Shown here one piece after another: positions 16,138-24,752 of a stretch of DNA of 64,000 bases (the first letter of the stretch is position 1; each line of letters begins with the position of its first letter). The position numbers and the translations under genes are program-made. The stretch covers positions 186,001 to 250,000 of the forward strand of contig WVSN01000002.1 of assembly GCA_015689705.1 (NCBI GenBank). Direction: 5' to 3'. The DNA is from Rhodobacterales bacterium HKCCE3408 (GTDB taxonomy: Bacteria > Pseudomonadota > Alphaproteobacteria > Rhodobacterales > Rhodobacteraceae). The notes under the pieces are model-generated. The model did not search any database. It was not told the origin of the DNA and saw nothing but the letters and a program-made list of their open reading frames with translations.

Positions 16138-16734
16138 ATGATGGCAATCGTCACGATACCGGCTCTCAGCCCGATCCCGACGACGCTGGCGCAAGTCGAG
16201 CCACGGCTCCTCGCCTTTGGCGCGGTGGCTTTCCTGCTTGTCGTGGTCGCAGGATGGATCGCTTTCTCCGCCCGGCGACGCGGTCCGCGGCTGCCGGCCC
16301 GCCGTGCCGTCGTGATCGACGGATCCAACGTGATGCACTGGAACGGTGGCGAACCATCCATCGAAACGGTCCGTGCGGTCGTTCACAAGCTTTCGGCCGC
16401 GGGCTACCAACCGGGCGTGGTGTTCGACGCGAATGCGGGCTATCTCCTGACCGACCGCTACCTGCACGACGGGGCGTTCGCCTTCACGCTCGGCCTGCCG
16501 AGCAATCAGGTCATGGTCGTGCCGAAGGGCACGCCGGCCGATGTCTACATCCTGACCGCCGCCCGCGAGATGGGCGCGCCGATCGTCACCAACGACCGCT
16601 ACCGGGATTGGGCCAGCGATTTCCCCGAGGTGACCAAGCCGGGCCACCTCATCCGCGGCCGGTTCCGCGACGGCGTCGTGACGCTCGAGATGCCGCCGAA
16701 GGGCGACAGGACCGAGGGGACGGGTCCCCGCTGA
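16138..16734 (+). CDS. Membrane-anchored NYN/Zc3h12a-like ribonuclease-domain protein
   Basis: The protein has 198 residues. One membrane span (about residues 24-44, AFGAVAFLLVVVAGWIAF) follows a short periplasmic N terminus; a basic stretch (SARRRGPRLPARR) then puts the rest in the cytoplasm. The soluble domain begins VVIDGSNVMHWN, the acidic start of NYN/PIN-type nucleases. It continues with VVFDANAGYLLTDRY, a second aspartate cluster at PADVYILTAARE, and VTNDRYRDWASDFP, all matching the Zc3h12a-type RNase fold. A membrane-tethered RNase is likely; its target is unknown. The tRNA-Pro gene lies just downstream on the other strand. Confidence 0.75.
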   Translation: MMAIVTIPALSPIPTTLAQVEPRLLAFGAVAFLLVVVAGWIAFSARRRGPRLPARRAVVIDGSNVMHWNGGEPSIETVRAVVHKLSAAGYQPGVVFDANAGYLLTDRYLHDGAFAFTLGLPSNQVMVVPKGTPADVYILTAAREMGAPIVTNDRYRDWASDFPEVTKPGHLIRGRFRDGVVTLEMPPKGDRTEGTGPR

Positions 16735-16755
16735 CGACAGTTTCGCTGGATGATC

Positions 16756-16832
16756 TGGTCGGAGTGGCAGGATTCGAACCTACGACCCCTGCCTCCCGAA
16801 GACAGTGCTCTACCAGGCTGAGCTACACTCCG
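16756..16832 (-). tRNA. tRNA-Pro (anticodon CGG)
   Basis: On the minus strand the sequence folds as a 77-nt cloverleaf with encoded CCA: acceptor CGGAGTG/CACTCCG, D-arm GCTCAGCCTGGTAGAGC, anticodon stem CTGTC/GGCAG with loop TTCGGGA (anticodon CGG), and T-arm with GTTCGAATC. Confidence 0.95.
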
Positions 16833-16881
16833 ACCGTGACGGCGCACATACCTCCCGCCACGGCGCTTGGCAAGGGGCCGG

Positions 16882-17853
16882 TCAATCGTTTTCGCGCCGG
16901 GCGCGGCGGGTGAGGAAAGTGCTGACCCGCGGCACGCTCGGGGTGCCCGCGCGGGTCCGCGTTTCCAGCACCGGGCGCGACCGAGAGGTCGTCCCGTAGG
17001 CCTCCCGCAGCACGATATACATGCCCGACGCGATGATGATCGCCGAGCCGATCAGCGTCGGCCGGTCCAGCGTCTCGTCGAAGATGACGAAGCCGTAGAC
17101 CGAGGCCCAGAGGATCTGGGAATACTGCATCGGCGCCACGATCGCCGCCGGCGCGCGGCTGTAGGCCTGGATCACGCAGGCCAGCGCCACCAGCGCGAGG
17201 GCCGCGATGATCGCGTTGAAGGCGAGATCCCGCACCGGCATCGGTTCGTAGACGAAGCCGAGCCACAGGCCCATCACCAGGAAATTGCCCATCATCGGGT
17301 AAAGCATCATCACCAGTGTCCGCTCGTCCCGGCCGATCTTGCGCATGATGACCGAGGCGATGGCGCTGCCGAAGGCCGCGACGACGGCGGCGATATGCCC
17401 AAGCTCGAGCGGCGCGGCCCCGGGCCGGAGCACGATGATGACCCCGCACAGCCCGGCCACCACGGCCAGCCAGCGCCGCCAGCCCACCCGCTCGCCCAGG
17501 ATCGGGATCGACAGAATGGTGATCAGCAGCGGCGCGGCGAAGAGGATCGTGTAGACCTGCGCCAGCGGCAGCGTTCCGAAGGCGTAGAACGCCGTCAGCC
17601 CGGTCACGACCGTCGCGACGGTGCGCCCTAGCGTCCACCACGGATGCACCGGCCGCAGGTTGCCGTCCTTGGCGTCCCGCATCATCAGAAGCGTCAGGAC
17701 CGGAAAGCCGAAGACCACGCTGAAAAAGATGATCTGCACCGGCGAATAGGTCGCCCCAAGCAGCTTCACGAAGACATCGTGCGTGGCCCAGATACCGAAT
17801 CCGGCCAGCGCGAAGGCGACGCCCGAAAGGTTAAGTCTGGCCGTATCGTGCAT
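16882..17853 (-). CDS. EamA/DMT-family membrane transporter
   Basis: The protein has 323 residues from ATG 17853, chosen because AGGAG lies about 11 bases upstream and the protein then begins MHDTARLNLSGVAFALAGFGIWA; an upstream ATG at 17916 lacks a ribosome-binding site. It has two EamA repeats with ten predicted spans (for example AFYAFGTLPLAQVYTILFAAP in repeat 1 and VAPMQYSQILWASVYGFVIF in repeat 2). Proteins of this size export metabolites such as amino acids or nucleosides. The substrate is unknown. Confidence 0.85.
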   Translation of the reverse strand: MHDTARLNLSGVAFALAGFGIWATHDVFVKLLGATYSPVQIIFFSVVFGFPVLTLLMMRDAKDGNLRPVHPWWTLGRTVATVVTGLTAFYAFGTLPLAQVYTILFAAPLLITILSIPILGERVGWRRWLAVVAGLCGVIIVLRPGAAPLELGHIAAVVAAFGSAIASVIMRKIGRDERTLVMMLYPMMGNFLVMGLWLGFVYEPMPVRDLAFNAIIAALALVALACVIQAYSRAPAAIVAPMQYSQILWASVYGFVIFDETLDRPTLIGSAIIIASGMYIVLREAYGTTSRSRPVLETRTRAGTPSVPRVSTFLTRRARREND

Positions 17854-17971
17854 GGGGTGCAGGCTCCTGGCGGCTAATATGCGGCCATCGCCCGTGCAAA
17901 ACCCTATCCCGCCCATCGCTGCAAGATCGAATTTTCAGCAACGGCGCATAGCCGCCATGCGAGCCGCTCCG

Positions 17972-17994
17972 GGCCGGGCGTCTCACGCCCGGCC
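17972..17994 (-). terminator. Hairpin downstream of leuB
   Basis: GGCCGGGCG (17972-17980) pairs with CGCCCGGCC (17986-17994): a perfect 9-bp stem with a 5-nt loop, 43 bp after the leuB stop on the minus strand. No T run follows, so it may terminate weakly or protect the 3' end. Confidence 0.45.
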
Positions 17995-18036
17995 GGGGTC
18001 AGGCTGATGCGGCGCTGGCACTGGCGCCGCCCGGGA

Positions 18037-19131
18037 TCACGCGCCGAGCTTCGCGACGATCGCGTCGCCCATCTCGGTGGTCGAGACCGGCGTGCCGCCC
18101 TCTGGGCCCATCAGGTCCGCCGTGCGCAGACCGTCGGCCAGAACGGCCTCGACCGCCTGTTCCAGCTTCGTCGCCGCATCGCCGTTGTCGAACGAATAGC
18201 GCAGCGCCATCGCGAAGCTGAGGATGCAGGCGATAGGGTTCGCCTTGCCCTGACCGGCGATGTCGGGCGCAGAGCCATGGACCGGCTCGTAGAGCGCCTT
18301 CGGCCGCCCGTTCGCCATCGGCGCGCCGAGCGAGGCCGACGGCAGCATCCCGAGCGACCCGGTCAGCATCGCCGCCAGGTCGGACAGCAGGTCGCCGAAC
18401 AGGTTGTCGGTCACGATCACGTCGAACTGCTTGGGCCAGCGGGTCAGCTGCATCGCGCCGGCATCGGCATACATGTGCGACAGCTCGACCTCGGGGTAGT
18501 CCTTGCCCACCTCGGTCACGACCTCGCGCCACAGCACGCCCGATTCCATGACGTTCGCCTTCTCCATCGAGCAGAGCTTGCGGTTGCGCCGCATCGCCAG
18601 CTCGAAGGCCGACCGCGCGACCCGGTCGATCTCGCCCTCGGTGTAGCGCTGCGTGTTGATGCCGACGCGCTCGTTGCCTTCCTTGATGATCCCGCGCGGC
18701 TCACCGAAATAGACGCCGCTGGTCAGCTCGCGCACGATCATGATGTCGAGGCCCGCGACCACGTCCTTCTTCAGCGACGAGAAATCGGCCAGCGCGTCGA
18801 AGCACTGGGCCGGGCGGAGGTTGGCGTACAGGTCCATCTCCTTGCGCAGCCGCAAGAGCCCGCGCTCGGGCTTCACGCTGAAATCGAGCGCGTCGTATTT
18901 CGGCCCGCCGACAGCGCCGAGGAGAACCGCGTCGACCTCCTGCGCCTTCGCCATCGTCGCGTCCGTCAGCGGCGTGCCATGCGCGTCGTAGGCCGCGCCG
19001 CCGACCAGGTCCTCGGAAACCTCGAAGGCCATGCCCTGCGTTCCAAACCAGTCGATGACCTTGCGCACTTCGGCCATGACTTCGGGGCCGATGCCGTCGC
19101 CGGGCAGGATCAGGAGGGTGGGGGTGGACAT
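18037..19131 (-). CDS. leuB: 3-isopropylmalate dehydrogenase
   Basis: The protein has 364 residues and catalyses NAD-dependent oxidative decarboxylation of 3-isopropylmalate in leucine biosynthesis. It begins [13 protein letters not shown] and carries the isocitrate/isopropylmalate dehydrogenase signature [20 protein letters not shown], with LPSASLG and [21 protein letters not shown] 19131 follows AAGGGAG; an upstream in-frame ATG lacks one. leuD lies about 5 kb upstream on the same strand, with five unrelated genes between them. Confidence 0.96.
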   Translation of the reverse strand: MSTPTLLILPGDGIGPEVMAEVRKVIDWFGTQGMAFEVSEDLVGGAAYDAHGTPLTDATMAKAQEVDAVLLGAVGGPKYDALDFSVKPERGLLRLRKEMDLYANLRPAQCFDALADFSSLKKDVVAGLDIMIVRELTSGVYFGEPRGIIKEGNERVGINTQRYTEGEIDRVARSAFELAMRRNRKLCSMEKANVMESGVLWREVVTEVGKDYPEVELSHMYADAGAMQLTRWPKQFDVIVTDNLFGDLLSDLAAMLTGSLGMLPSASLGAPMANGRPKALYEPVHGSAPDIAGQGKANPIACILSFAMALRYSFDNGDAATKLEQAVEAVLADGLRTADLMGPEGGTPVSTTEMGDAIVAKLGA

Positions 19132-19189
19132 CGCGCGGGCTCCCTTCGCAAGCGGTTTCGGCATCGCCTATCCCGGCCCCCCGAAAGGG

Positions 19190-20083
19190 TCAAGAAAGGT
19201 GCGGCTGAAGCCCCGCATGCAGCCGGTTCCAGATCAGGCTGACCTTCCGGGAATGGCGCACCCGTTCATGCGCCGTCAGGAACACCGACAGCTTGGGGAC
19301 GGGGGCGCGCGGCATGATGTGCTCGACCTCGGGGTAGAGCGACGCGACGGCGAGCGGCCCGAAGCCGATGCCGCAGCCCGTCGCGATCATCTGCCAGCAC
19401 ACCACCTGGTCGTCGCAGCGCAGCTTGAAGAACTCCCGCCCGACCGGGAAATTCACCTGGCGCAGGCCCTGGATGATCTGATCGTCACGGTCGAGCCCGA
19501 TCACGGTGTGATGCTCCAGCTCGTCCAGGGTCCGCGGCCGGCCGTAGCGGTCGAGATAGTCCGTCGTGGCGAACAGCCCGAGCGGCAGCGCGCCGATGTA
19601 TTTCGTCACCACGTCAAGCTGCGTCGGCCGGTACATCCGGATCGCGATATCGGCTTCGTGGAACAGCAGGTTCTCGGACGTGTCCGTCGCCACCAGCTCG
19701 ATGTCGATCTCGGGCAGGTCCTCGTGCATCTCGCGGATGATCGACGGCATCAGGAAGGCGGACACGAAGCGCGAGGCGGTGATCCGCACCGTGCCGACCG
19801 CGCTGTCGTCCGCCCCGGTCGCGACCAGCTCCATCGCCTTCGCGGCCTCCCGCATCCGGTTCATCGCGGGCAGCAGGCTGGTGCCGAAGTCGTTCAGCTC
19901 CAGCCCGCGGCGATGGCGGGTGAAAATCGGCTGGCCAAGCGCCTCCTCCGCCAGCCGGATATGCCGGCCGAGGGTCGGCTGGCTGAGGCCGGTCGCCCGG
20001 GTCGCCCCGGCAAGCGATCCGGCCTCCGCGACGGCGAGGAGGGAGCGGACGAACGTCCAGTCGAAATCGGATAAATCAGCCAT
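19190..20083 (-). CDS. LysR-family transcriptional regulator
   Basis: The protein has 297 residues. The N-terminal winged helix (FVRSLLAVAEAGSLAGATRATGLSQPTLGRHI, read in pieces) is the LysR HTH. It is followed by a substrate-binding domain beginning GTVRITASRFVSAFLMP. It is divergent from the NAD-dependent epimerase-like gene starting at 20178. With only 94 bp between them it probably controls that gene and itself. The palindrome TTCA-TTTT-TGAA (20083-20094) at its own start is a possible site. Confidence 0.88.
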   Translation of the reverse strand: MADLSDFDWTFVRSLLAVAEAGSLAGATRATGLSQPTLGRHIRLAEEALGQPIFTRHRRGLELNDFGTSLLPAMNRMREAAKAMELVATGADDSAVGTVRITASRFVSAFLMPSIIREMHEDLPEIDIELVATDTSENLLFHEADIAIRMYRPTQLDVVTKYIGALPLGLFATTDYLDRYGRPRTLDELEHHTVIGLDRDDQIIQGLRQVNFPVGREFFKLRCDDQVVCWQMIATGCGIGFGPLAVASLYPEVEHIMPRAPVPKLSVFLTAHERVRHSRKVSLIWNRLHAGLQPHLS

Positions 20084-20177
20084 TCATTTTTGAATACCAC
20101 AGGTCCGAATTTGGTCAGTAGCCCTAAAGAACATGAATAGCTTAATCGGAGGTAACCAACACACAGGAGACCCCGCC

Positions 20178-21074
20178 ATGACCCAGACTGCCCTCATCCT
20201 CGGCCCTACCGGCCGCATCGGCCGCCATGTCGGCGGCGCGTTCGAAGCCGCCGGATGGAACGTCCGCCGCTTCCGGCGCGGCGATGATCTGACCGCTGCT
20301 GCACAGGGCGCGGACGTCATCGTCTACGGCTGGAACCCGGCCTACCCGGACTGGGCGAAGACCGTTCCGGGCCTGACCGCGCAGGTGATCGCGGCTGCGA
20401 AATCCTCCGGCGCGACAGTCATGATTCCGGGCAATGTCTATGTCTACGGTCAAGACATGCCGCCAGTCATCGGCCCCGGCGTTCCGCACCGCGCGACCAA
20501 CCCGCTCGGCCGCATCCGGGTCGAGATGGAGGCCGCGTATCGCGACTCCGGCGTGCGGACCATCGTCCTCCGCGCCGGCGATTTCCTCGACACCGAGGGT
20601 TCCGGCAACTGGTTCGACTCCATGATCGCGAAGAAGGCCGGCAAAGGCGTCATCACCTATCCCGGCCGCACCGACATCGACCACGCCTGGGCCTGGCTGC
20701 CCGACCTCGCACAGGCCTTCGTCGGCCTCGCCGAAGCCCGCGAAACCCTGCCCCGCTTCGCCGAATTTGCCTTTGAAGGCTATACGTTAAGCGGTGAGCA
20801 GCTCGTCGCCACGGCCTCTCGCGCCACCGGGCGGGAGATGCGGCTGAAGCGGATGAACTGGCTGCCGCTGCAGCTTCTGTCGCCGTTCTGGGCGATGGGC
20901 CGCGGGCTGCTGGAAATGCGCTATCTCTGGAACCGGCCGCACCGGCTGAACGGCTCGGCGCTCGAGACCGTCGTGCCTGGCCTGCCGCACACGCCGGTCG
21001 AAACCGCGCTGGCGCAAGCGATCGGCTCAGTCGCGCCCGAGCTCGACATCCACGAATACCAGGCGGTGGCGTGA
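20178..21074 (+). CDS. NAD(P)-dependent epimerase/dehydratase-like Rossmann protein
   Basis: The protein has 298 residues from ATG 20178 (AGGAGA 8 bases upstream; an ATG at 20133 is less likely). It begins ALILGPTGRIGRHV, a GxxGxxG dinucleotide-binding loop of the extended SDR class, and continues with VIVYGWNPAYPDW and GNVYVYGQDMPPVIG, where the catalytic Tyr would be. The substrate is unknown; related proteins act on nucleotide sugars or as atypical SDRs. The divergent LysR gene is its likely regulator. It converges with the next gene, overlapping it by 48 bp at the 3' ends. Confidence 0.8.
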   Translation: MTQTALILGPTGRIGRHVGGAFEAAGWNVRRFRRGDDLTAAAQGADVIVYGWNPAYPDWAKTVPGLTAQVIAAAKSSGATVMIPGNVYVYGQDMPPVIGPGVPHRATNPLGRIRVEMEAAYRDSGVRTIVLRAGDFLDTEGSGNWFDSMIAKKAGKGVITYPGRTDIDHAWAWLPDLAQAFVGLAEARETLPRFAEFAFEGYTLSGEQLVATASRATGREMRLKRMNWLPLQLLSPFWAMGRGLLEMRYLWNRPHRLNGSALETVVPGLPHTPVETALAQAIGSVAPELDIHEYQAVA

Positions 21075-22034
21075 GGCTGCTGCCGCCTGCGGCGCATCCC
21101 ACAAAACCCCTGAGTCAGAGACTGTCACGTCTGCCGACGGAAGCACGTAATCGACCCGCAGATTCCCCGGCTGCGGGTCGTCCCAATCCGCGGTTGCGGT
21201 GCCTCCGGTCTCCGAAACCGGCTGCGGGTCCTGCACCAGATCGTGAGACAGCAGCGCAGACAGCGCCCCGCGCCGCCCCTCGCCCCGCTCGGGATCGACG
21301 TTGAGCGTGCCCATGACGGCGAACTCCTCCGCGTCGAACGGCACCCCGTCCGGCGACCAGCCGTCCAGATAGCGCACCAGGAACCCCGTCTCGTCCTCGT
21401 TCCGGATGCCGTTCCGATCCTCCGGCCCGTCGAAGACCGGCGGCCCGGCATGGATGGCGAGAACGTGGAAAGGCCCCGCATCAGTGACGATCGGGACATC
21501 CCAGATTCCCATGGTCGACAGCCGCGCAACCTCGAGCGCCTCGTCCGTCAGCACCGCTTCGGCCCCGTTGCCGGGAAGGTCGCGCCAGAGAAGGGCAGAG
21601 AAATCCCGCGCCGCGTCCGCGTCGATCGGCAGCCGCGACAACAGCGCCATCCCGCCCTCGCCGGTGAACCGCCCGTAACCCTGCGCATCCTGCGCCTCGG
21701 GCCAGGTGCCGTCGCCATCCAGATCGACCCCGGACGGACGCCCTGCATTGGGCCGCGGCGCGAAGATGTAAGGGAAGTCCGACCCCGCCTCGGCCAGCCG
21801 ACCGGACAGAGCCGAAACCGCGGCAAGTCCCGCATCCCAGTCGACACCGAGGAGCAGCAGGATGTCGGGATCGGCGCCGGCGATCACCTCGACCACCGCG
21901 TCGACCTGGTCATCCTCGCCGCGCAGGATGTCGCGCAGCAGGATGCCGGGACCGCGGCGTTCGAGATCGGCGTGAAAAACCGCCAGCCGCAACTCCTCGG
22001 CCGCGGCGGGCAGCGCCAGGAGGCAGGCGATCAG
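21027..22034 (-). CDS. Secreted endonuclease/exonuclease/phosphatase-family protein
   Basis: About 335 residues. The domain starts EELRLAVFHADLERRGPG after a short hydrophobic stretch (LIACLLALPAAA), suggesting export. Family landmarks are ADPDILLLLGVDWD, GMALLSRLPID, HVLAIHAGPPVFDG, FAVMGTLNVDPERG and a late RVDYVLPSADV followed by SRHRLVFVDVEL. This is an EEP metallophosphatase/nuclease fold with some catalytic positions altered (L-G-V-D where E is usual; G-T-L-N-V-D where D-F-N is usual). The start is unclear: no ATG, GTG or TTG lies near the upstream gene's stop; in-frame ATGs at 22175 and 22160 would overlap it by over 120 bp. A CTG at 22034 overlapping that stop is a possible start. Confidence 0.72.
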   Translation of the reverse strand: MIACLLALPAAAEELRLAVFHADLERRGPGILLRDILRGEDDQVDAVVEVIAGADPDILLLLGVDWDAGLAAVSALSGRLAEAGSDFPYIFAPRPNAGRPSGVDLDGDGTWPEAQDAQGYGRFTGEGGMALLSRLPIDADAARDFSALLWRDLPGNGAEAVLTDEALEVARLSTMGIWDVPIVTDAGPFHVLAIHAGPPVFDGPEDRNGIRNEDETGFLVRYLDGWSPDGVPFDAEEFAVMGTLNVDPERGEGRRGALSALLSHDLVQDPQPVSETGGTATADWDDPQPGNLRVDYVLPSADVTVSDSGVLWDAPQAAAASRHRLVFVDVELGRD

Positions 22035-22873
22035 ACCGGCTGGAACCCGTCCTCGGGCCCGAGCCCCGCGGTCAGCCGGCGGCGGCGCGCCTCGATCATG
22101 TCGGCGATCCGGGCCATGGCCATGCCGCGCATGAACAGGGAGACGGGGAGGAACATCCATAGCATCACCACCCATACCAGCGTTTGCGGGTGCTGGAGAA
22201 GCGATACGCCCAGATGATGCGCCGCGACCCAGAAGATCACCGGCAGGATGTACGGCATGACGAGGCCGAGCGCGACGTTCAGCCGGCTGTCGCGGGTCAG
22301 CCGCGCGACCACGTCGCCGCCCGTTGTCGGATCGAAGGTCGGCAGGTTGATCCAGACGTTGAACGCCTGTTCGCGGCTTGGCCAGTGGTTCATGCGGATG
22401 AGAATTGCGAAGACCGCCAGCGTCACCAGCGCGATCAGGGACGCGATGCCGGCCATGATCTGAAGCCGCAGGCGCATCGCCGCGGAGACGTCGTCGCCGA
22501 GATTGTCCAGCACCAGCGTCAGCGGCGAATAGGGGAATTCCAGAGCCTTGCCGACGATGAAGCCCGCAGCGTTGACCACGAGCGACAGGGTCGACGCCCC
22601 GGGCCCACCCGAGACGACGAGGCTGAGCAGGAACAGCGTCACGAAGACCGAGATGACGCGCACGCGGTTGAACGGCGGCGCGTCGCGGAATTCGATCAGG
22701 CCGGGATATGTGCCGGCATATTCGGAATAGACGAGGAAGGCGCTGAACAAGGCGATCAGCGTCACGATCTGCGTCGTTTCAGCATGCGTTCCAGGAATGA
22801 GCAGCGATGGCGTCGCAATGACGACCATAACAACAACCGCTCTCACCGCCGCACCGGCCACCTGTGAGATCAC
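22031..22873 (-). CDS. Polytopic membrane protein of unknown function
   Basis: The protein has 280 residues with about six membrane spans, for example residues 11-26 (RAVVVMVVIATPSLLI), 35-50, 75-88 (ISVFVTLFLLSLVVSG), 145-160 (LIALVTLAVFAILIRM), 207-225 (VALGLVMPYILPVIFWV) and 235-250. A soluble-looking loop (HWPSREQAFNVWINLPTFDP) lies between spans 4 and 5. I do not recognise a family beyond conserved rhodobacterial membrane proteins. Its stop overlaps the possible CTG start of the exported EEP protein, so the two look like one unit. Confidence 0.7.
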   Translation of the reverse strand: MISQVAGAAVRAVVVMVVIATPSLLIPGTHAETTQIVTLIALFSAFLVYSEYAGTYPGLIEFRDAPPFNRVRVISVFVTLFLLSLVVSGGPGASTLSLVVNAAGFIVGKALEFPYSPLTLVLDNLGDDVSAAMRLRLQIMAGIASLIALVTLAVFAILIRMNHWPSREQAFNVWINLPTFDPTTGGDVVARLTRDSRLNVALGLVMPYILPVIFWVAAHHLGVSLLQHPQTLVWVVMLWMFLPVSLFMRGMAMARIADMIEARRRRLTAGLGPEDGFQPV

Positions 22874-23243
22874 GTTTTCAACCCTCTAACACGGACGCCC
22901 CCGATACGTGCCGGGAAGCTTTCCACGCTATTGCCCCAGACTGCTCAGGGGTGCCTCAACGGTTGTGATTCTGCCTGTGGATAGACGGTGACGCAACGAT
23001 GCCGCGCCAGAGGACTCGGCTATGCAGCAATTAAGGCGAAAATGTGGTGCGAATATGCACCAATTTTGGCGTGCAGAAGAAAGACGGGCTTTTTCAATGG
23101 CTTTGTCTGGGGACGCCGAAGGGTCGTGACGTCAGGGAAGCGCCCGGGCTGTCATTCCTGCAACAGCTTGATCGTGGTCAAGGCGCGCTGCACGGCCACG
23201 TCCCATGCTCCGGCCGGGCGATGCGGCAGGGGGATTCGGGGCG
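22874..23243. other. 370-bp intergenic region with a lower-GC core
   Basis: Between divergent genes. It holds no convincing gene. Bases about 23000-23110 are visibly AT-richer than the surroundings and contain the inverted repeat TGGTGC-6-GCACCA (23045-23062). CCCC/GGGG arms near 22934-22951 form a weak hairpin. It presumably carries the promoters of the membrane-protein and CPBP-protease genes. Confidence 0.4.
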
Positions 23244-24077
23244 ATGACGAGCATACCTCACGCGGGGCGGCTGGTAGGGCGGCCTGGCGCGCTGATCGCC
23301 TACGTCGCGATCACCTTCGCGATCACCTGGGGGATCGTCGCGGGCTACATCGTCGCGCCCGAGGCGACCGCGGCGCTTCTGGGACAGATCAGCGGGCTGC
23401 ACCCGCTCTACTTCGTGGCGACCTGGGCCCCGGCCATCGCCGGCCTCGCGCTCGTCTTCGTTTTCGGCGGCGGGCGAGGGCTGGCGGCCTTTCTGTCGCG
23501 CGTGCTGATCGCGCGCTGCCCGTGGCACTGGTGGGCGTTCATCCTTGTCGGCATTCCGGCGATCTACATGGCGGGGTCGCTGATGAAGGGCGGCCCGCTC
23601 GTCGCGCCGTTGCCGCCCGAGGGCGTCGGCATGGTCCTCGCCATGATGGCCCTGATGCTGATCCTCGGTCCGGTCGAGGAATTCGGCTGGCGCGGCGTGG
23701 CGCAGCCGCTGCTCCAGCGCCATGTCGCACCGCTGTTCGCCGGGGCGATCATCGGCACCGTCTGGGGCATCTGGCACCTGCCGGCCTTCTACCTGTCGGG
23801 TGTGGTCTTCGAGAACTGGCACTTCCTGCCGTTCTTCATCGGCAACGTGACGCTCGGCATTCTCGTGACGCCGATCTTCAATGCCGCACGGGGGAGCCTG
23901 CTTCTGCCGATCCTGTTCCACTGGCAGCTGATCAACCCGGTCTGGCCGGACGCGCAGCCCTATGACACGTGGATCCTCGTCGCGGTGGCCGTGGTCGTCG
24001 TCTGGCTCAACCGGCGCACGATGCTGACGCGCGCCGGCGCGGTGACGGAGGTGATCCCGGGATCGGATGCGTTCTGA
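23244..24077 (+). CDS. CPBP-family intramembrane glutamic endopeptidase
   Basis: The protein has 277 residues with about eight membrane spans. The CAAX-protease/bacteriocin-processing signature is complete: the double-Glu motif VEEFGWRGVAQPLL (E-E-x3-R), the second motif with catalytic-site His GTVWGIWHLPAFYL, and NAARGSLLLPILFHWQ with the third conserved His. Family members cleave membrane-embedded or membrane-proximal peptides; the bacterial substrate is rarely known. It starts at ATG 23244 and ends 3 bp before the convergent leuD stop. Confidence 0.88.
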   Translation: MTSIPHAGRLVGRPGALIAYVAITFAITWGIVAGYIVAPEATAALLGQISGLHPLYFVATWAPAIAGLALVFVFGGGRGLAAFLSRVLIARCPWHWWAFILVGIPAIYMAGSLMKGGPLVAPLPPEGVGMVLAMMALMLILGPVEEFGWRGVAQPLLQRHVAPLFAGAIIGTVWGIWHLPAFYLSGVVFENWHFLPFFIGNVTLGILVTPIFNAARGSLLLPILFHWQLINPVWPDAQPYDTWILVAVAVVVVWLNRRTMLTRAGAVTEVIPGSDAF

Positions 24078-24080
24078 GAG

Positions 24081-24686
24081 TCAGACCCAGGGACGGGCCT
24101 GCGACGCGCTTGCCTCGAACGTGTCGATCGCGGCGGCCTTCTCCATCGTCAGTCCGATATCGTCGAGGCCGTTCAGCAGGCAGTGCTTGCGGAAGGAATC
24201 GACCTCGAACGAGATCGAGCCGCCGTCGGGTCCGGTGATGACCTGGTTTTCCAGATCGACGGTGATGACCGCGTTCGCCCCACGCTCGGCATCGTCCATC
24301 AGCTTGTCCACGTCTTCCTGCGGCAGGACGATAGGCAGGATGCCGTTCTTGAAGCAGTTGTTGAAGAAGATGTCGGCGAAGCTGGTGGAGATCACGCAGC
24401 GGATGCCGAAATCCAGCAGCGCCCAGGGCGCGTGCTCACGGCTCGACCCGCAGCCGAAATTGTCTCCGGCGACGAGGATCTGCGCGTCGCGATAGGCCGG
24501 CTTGTTCAGGACGAAATCGGGGATCTCGTTGCCGTCGTCGTCATAGCGCATCTCGTCGAAGAGGTTCTTGCCGAGGCCCGAGCGCTTGATCGTTTTCAGG
24601 AACTGCTTCGGGATGATCATGTCGGTGTCGACGTTGATCAGCGGCAGCGGTGCTGCGATCCCGGTGAGCTTGGTGAACTTTTCCAT
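24081..24686 (-). CDS. leuD: 3-isopropylmalate dehydratase small subunit
   Basis: The protein has 201 residues and is the swivelling aconitase-like subunit that partners LeuC. Signature: [22 protein letters not shown], the [10 protein letters not shown] segment, [20 protein letters not shown], and [20 protein letters not shown] 24686 is preceded by AAAGGA. leuC is not in this window, and leuB lies 5 kb downstream on the same strand, so the usual leuCD(B) cluster is split. Confidence 0.95.
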   Translation of the reverse strand: MEKFTKLTGIAAPLPLINVDTDMIIPKQFLKTIKRSGLGKNLFDEMRYDDDGNEIPDFVLNKPAYRDAQILVAGDNFGCGSSREHAPWALLDFGIRCVISTSFADIFFNNCFKNGILPIVLPQEDVDKLMDDAERGANAVITVDLENQVITGPDGGSISFEVDSFRKHCLLNGLDDIGLTMEKAAAIDTFEASASQARPWV

Positions 24687-24752
24687 GGTCGGGTCCTTTG
24701 CGAAGACGCCGATGGGGATAGCCCCGGGCCGCGCAAAGGGCAAGCCGCCGGA

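Noticed and set aside
22970-22984. TGTGGATAG, similar to a DnaA box
   Set aside because: A single 9-mer with one mismatch and no cluster of boxes or replication genes does not support an origin.
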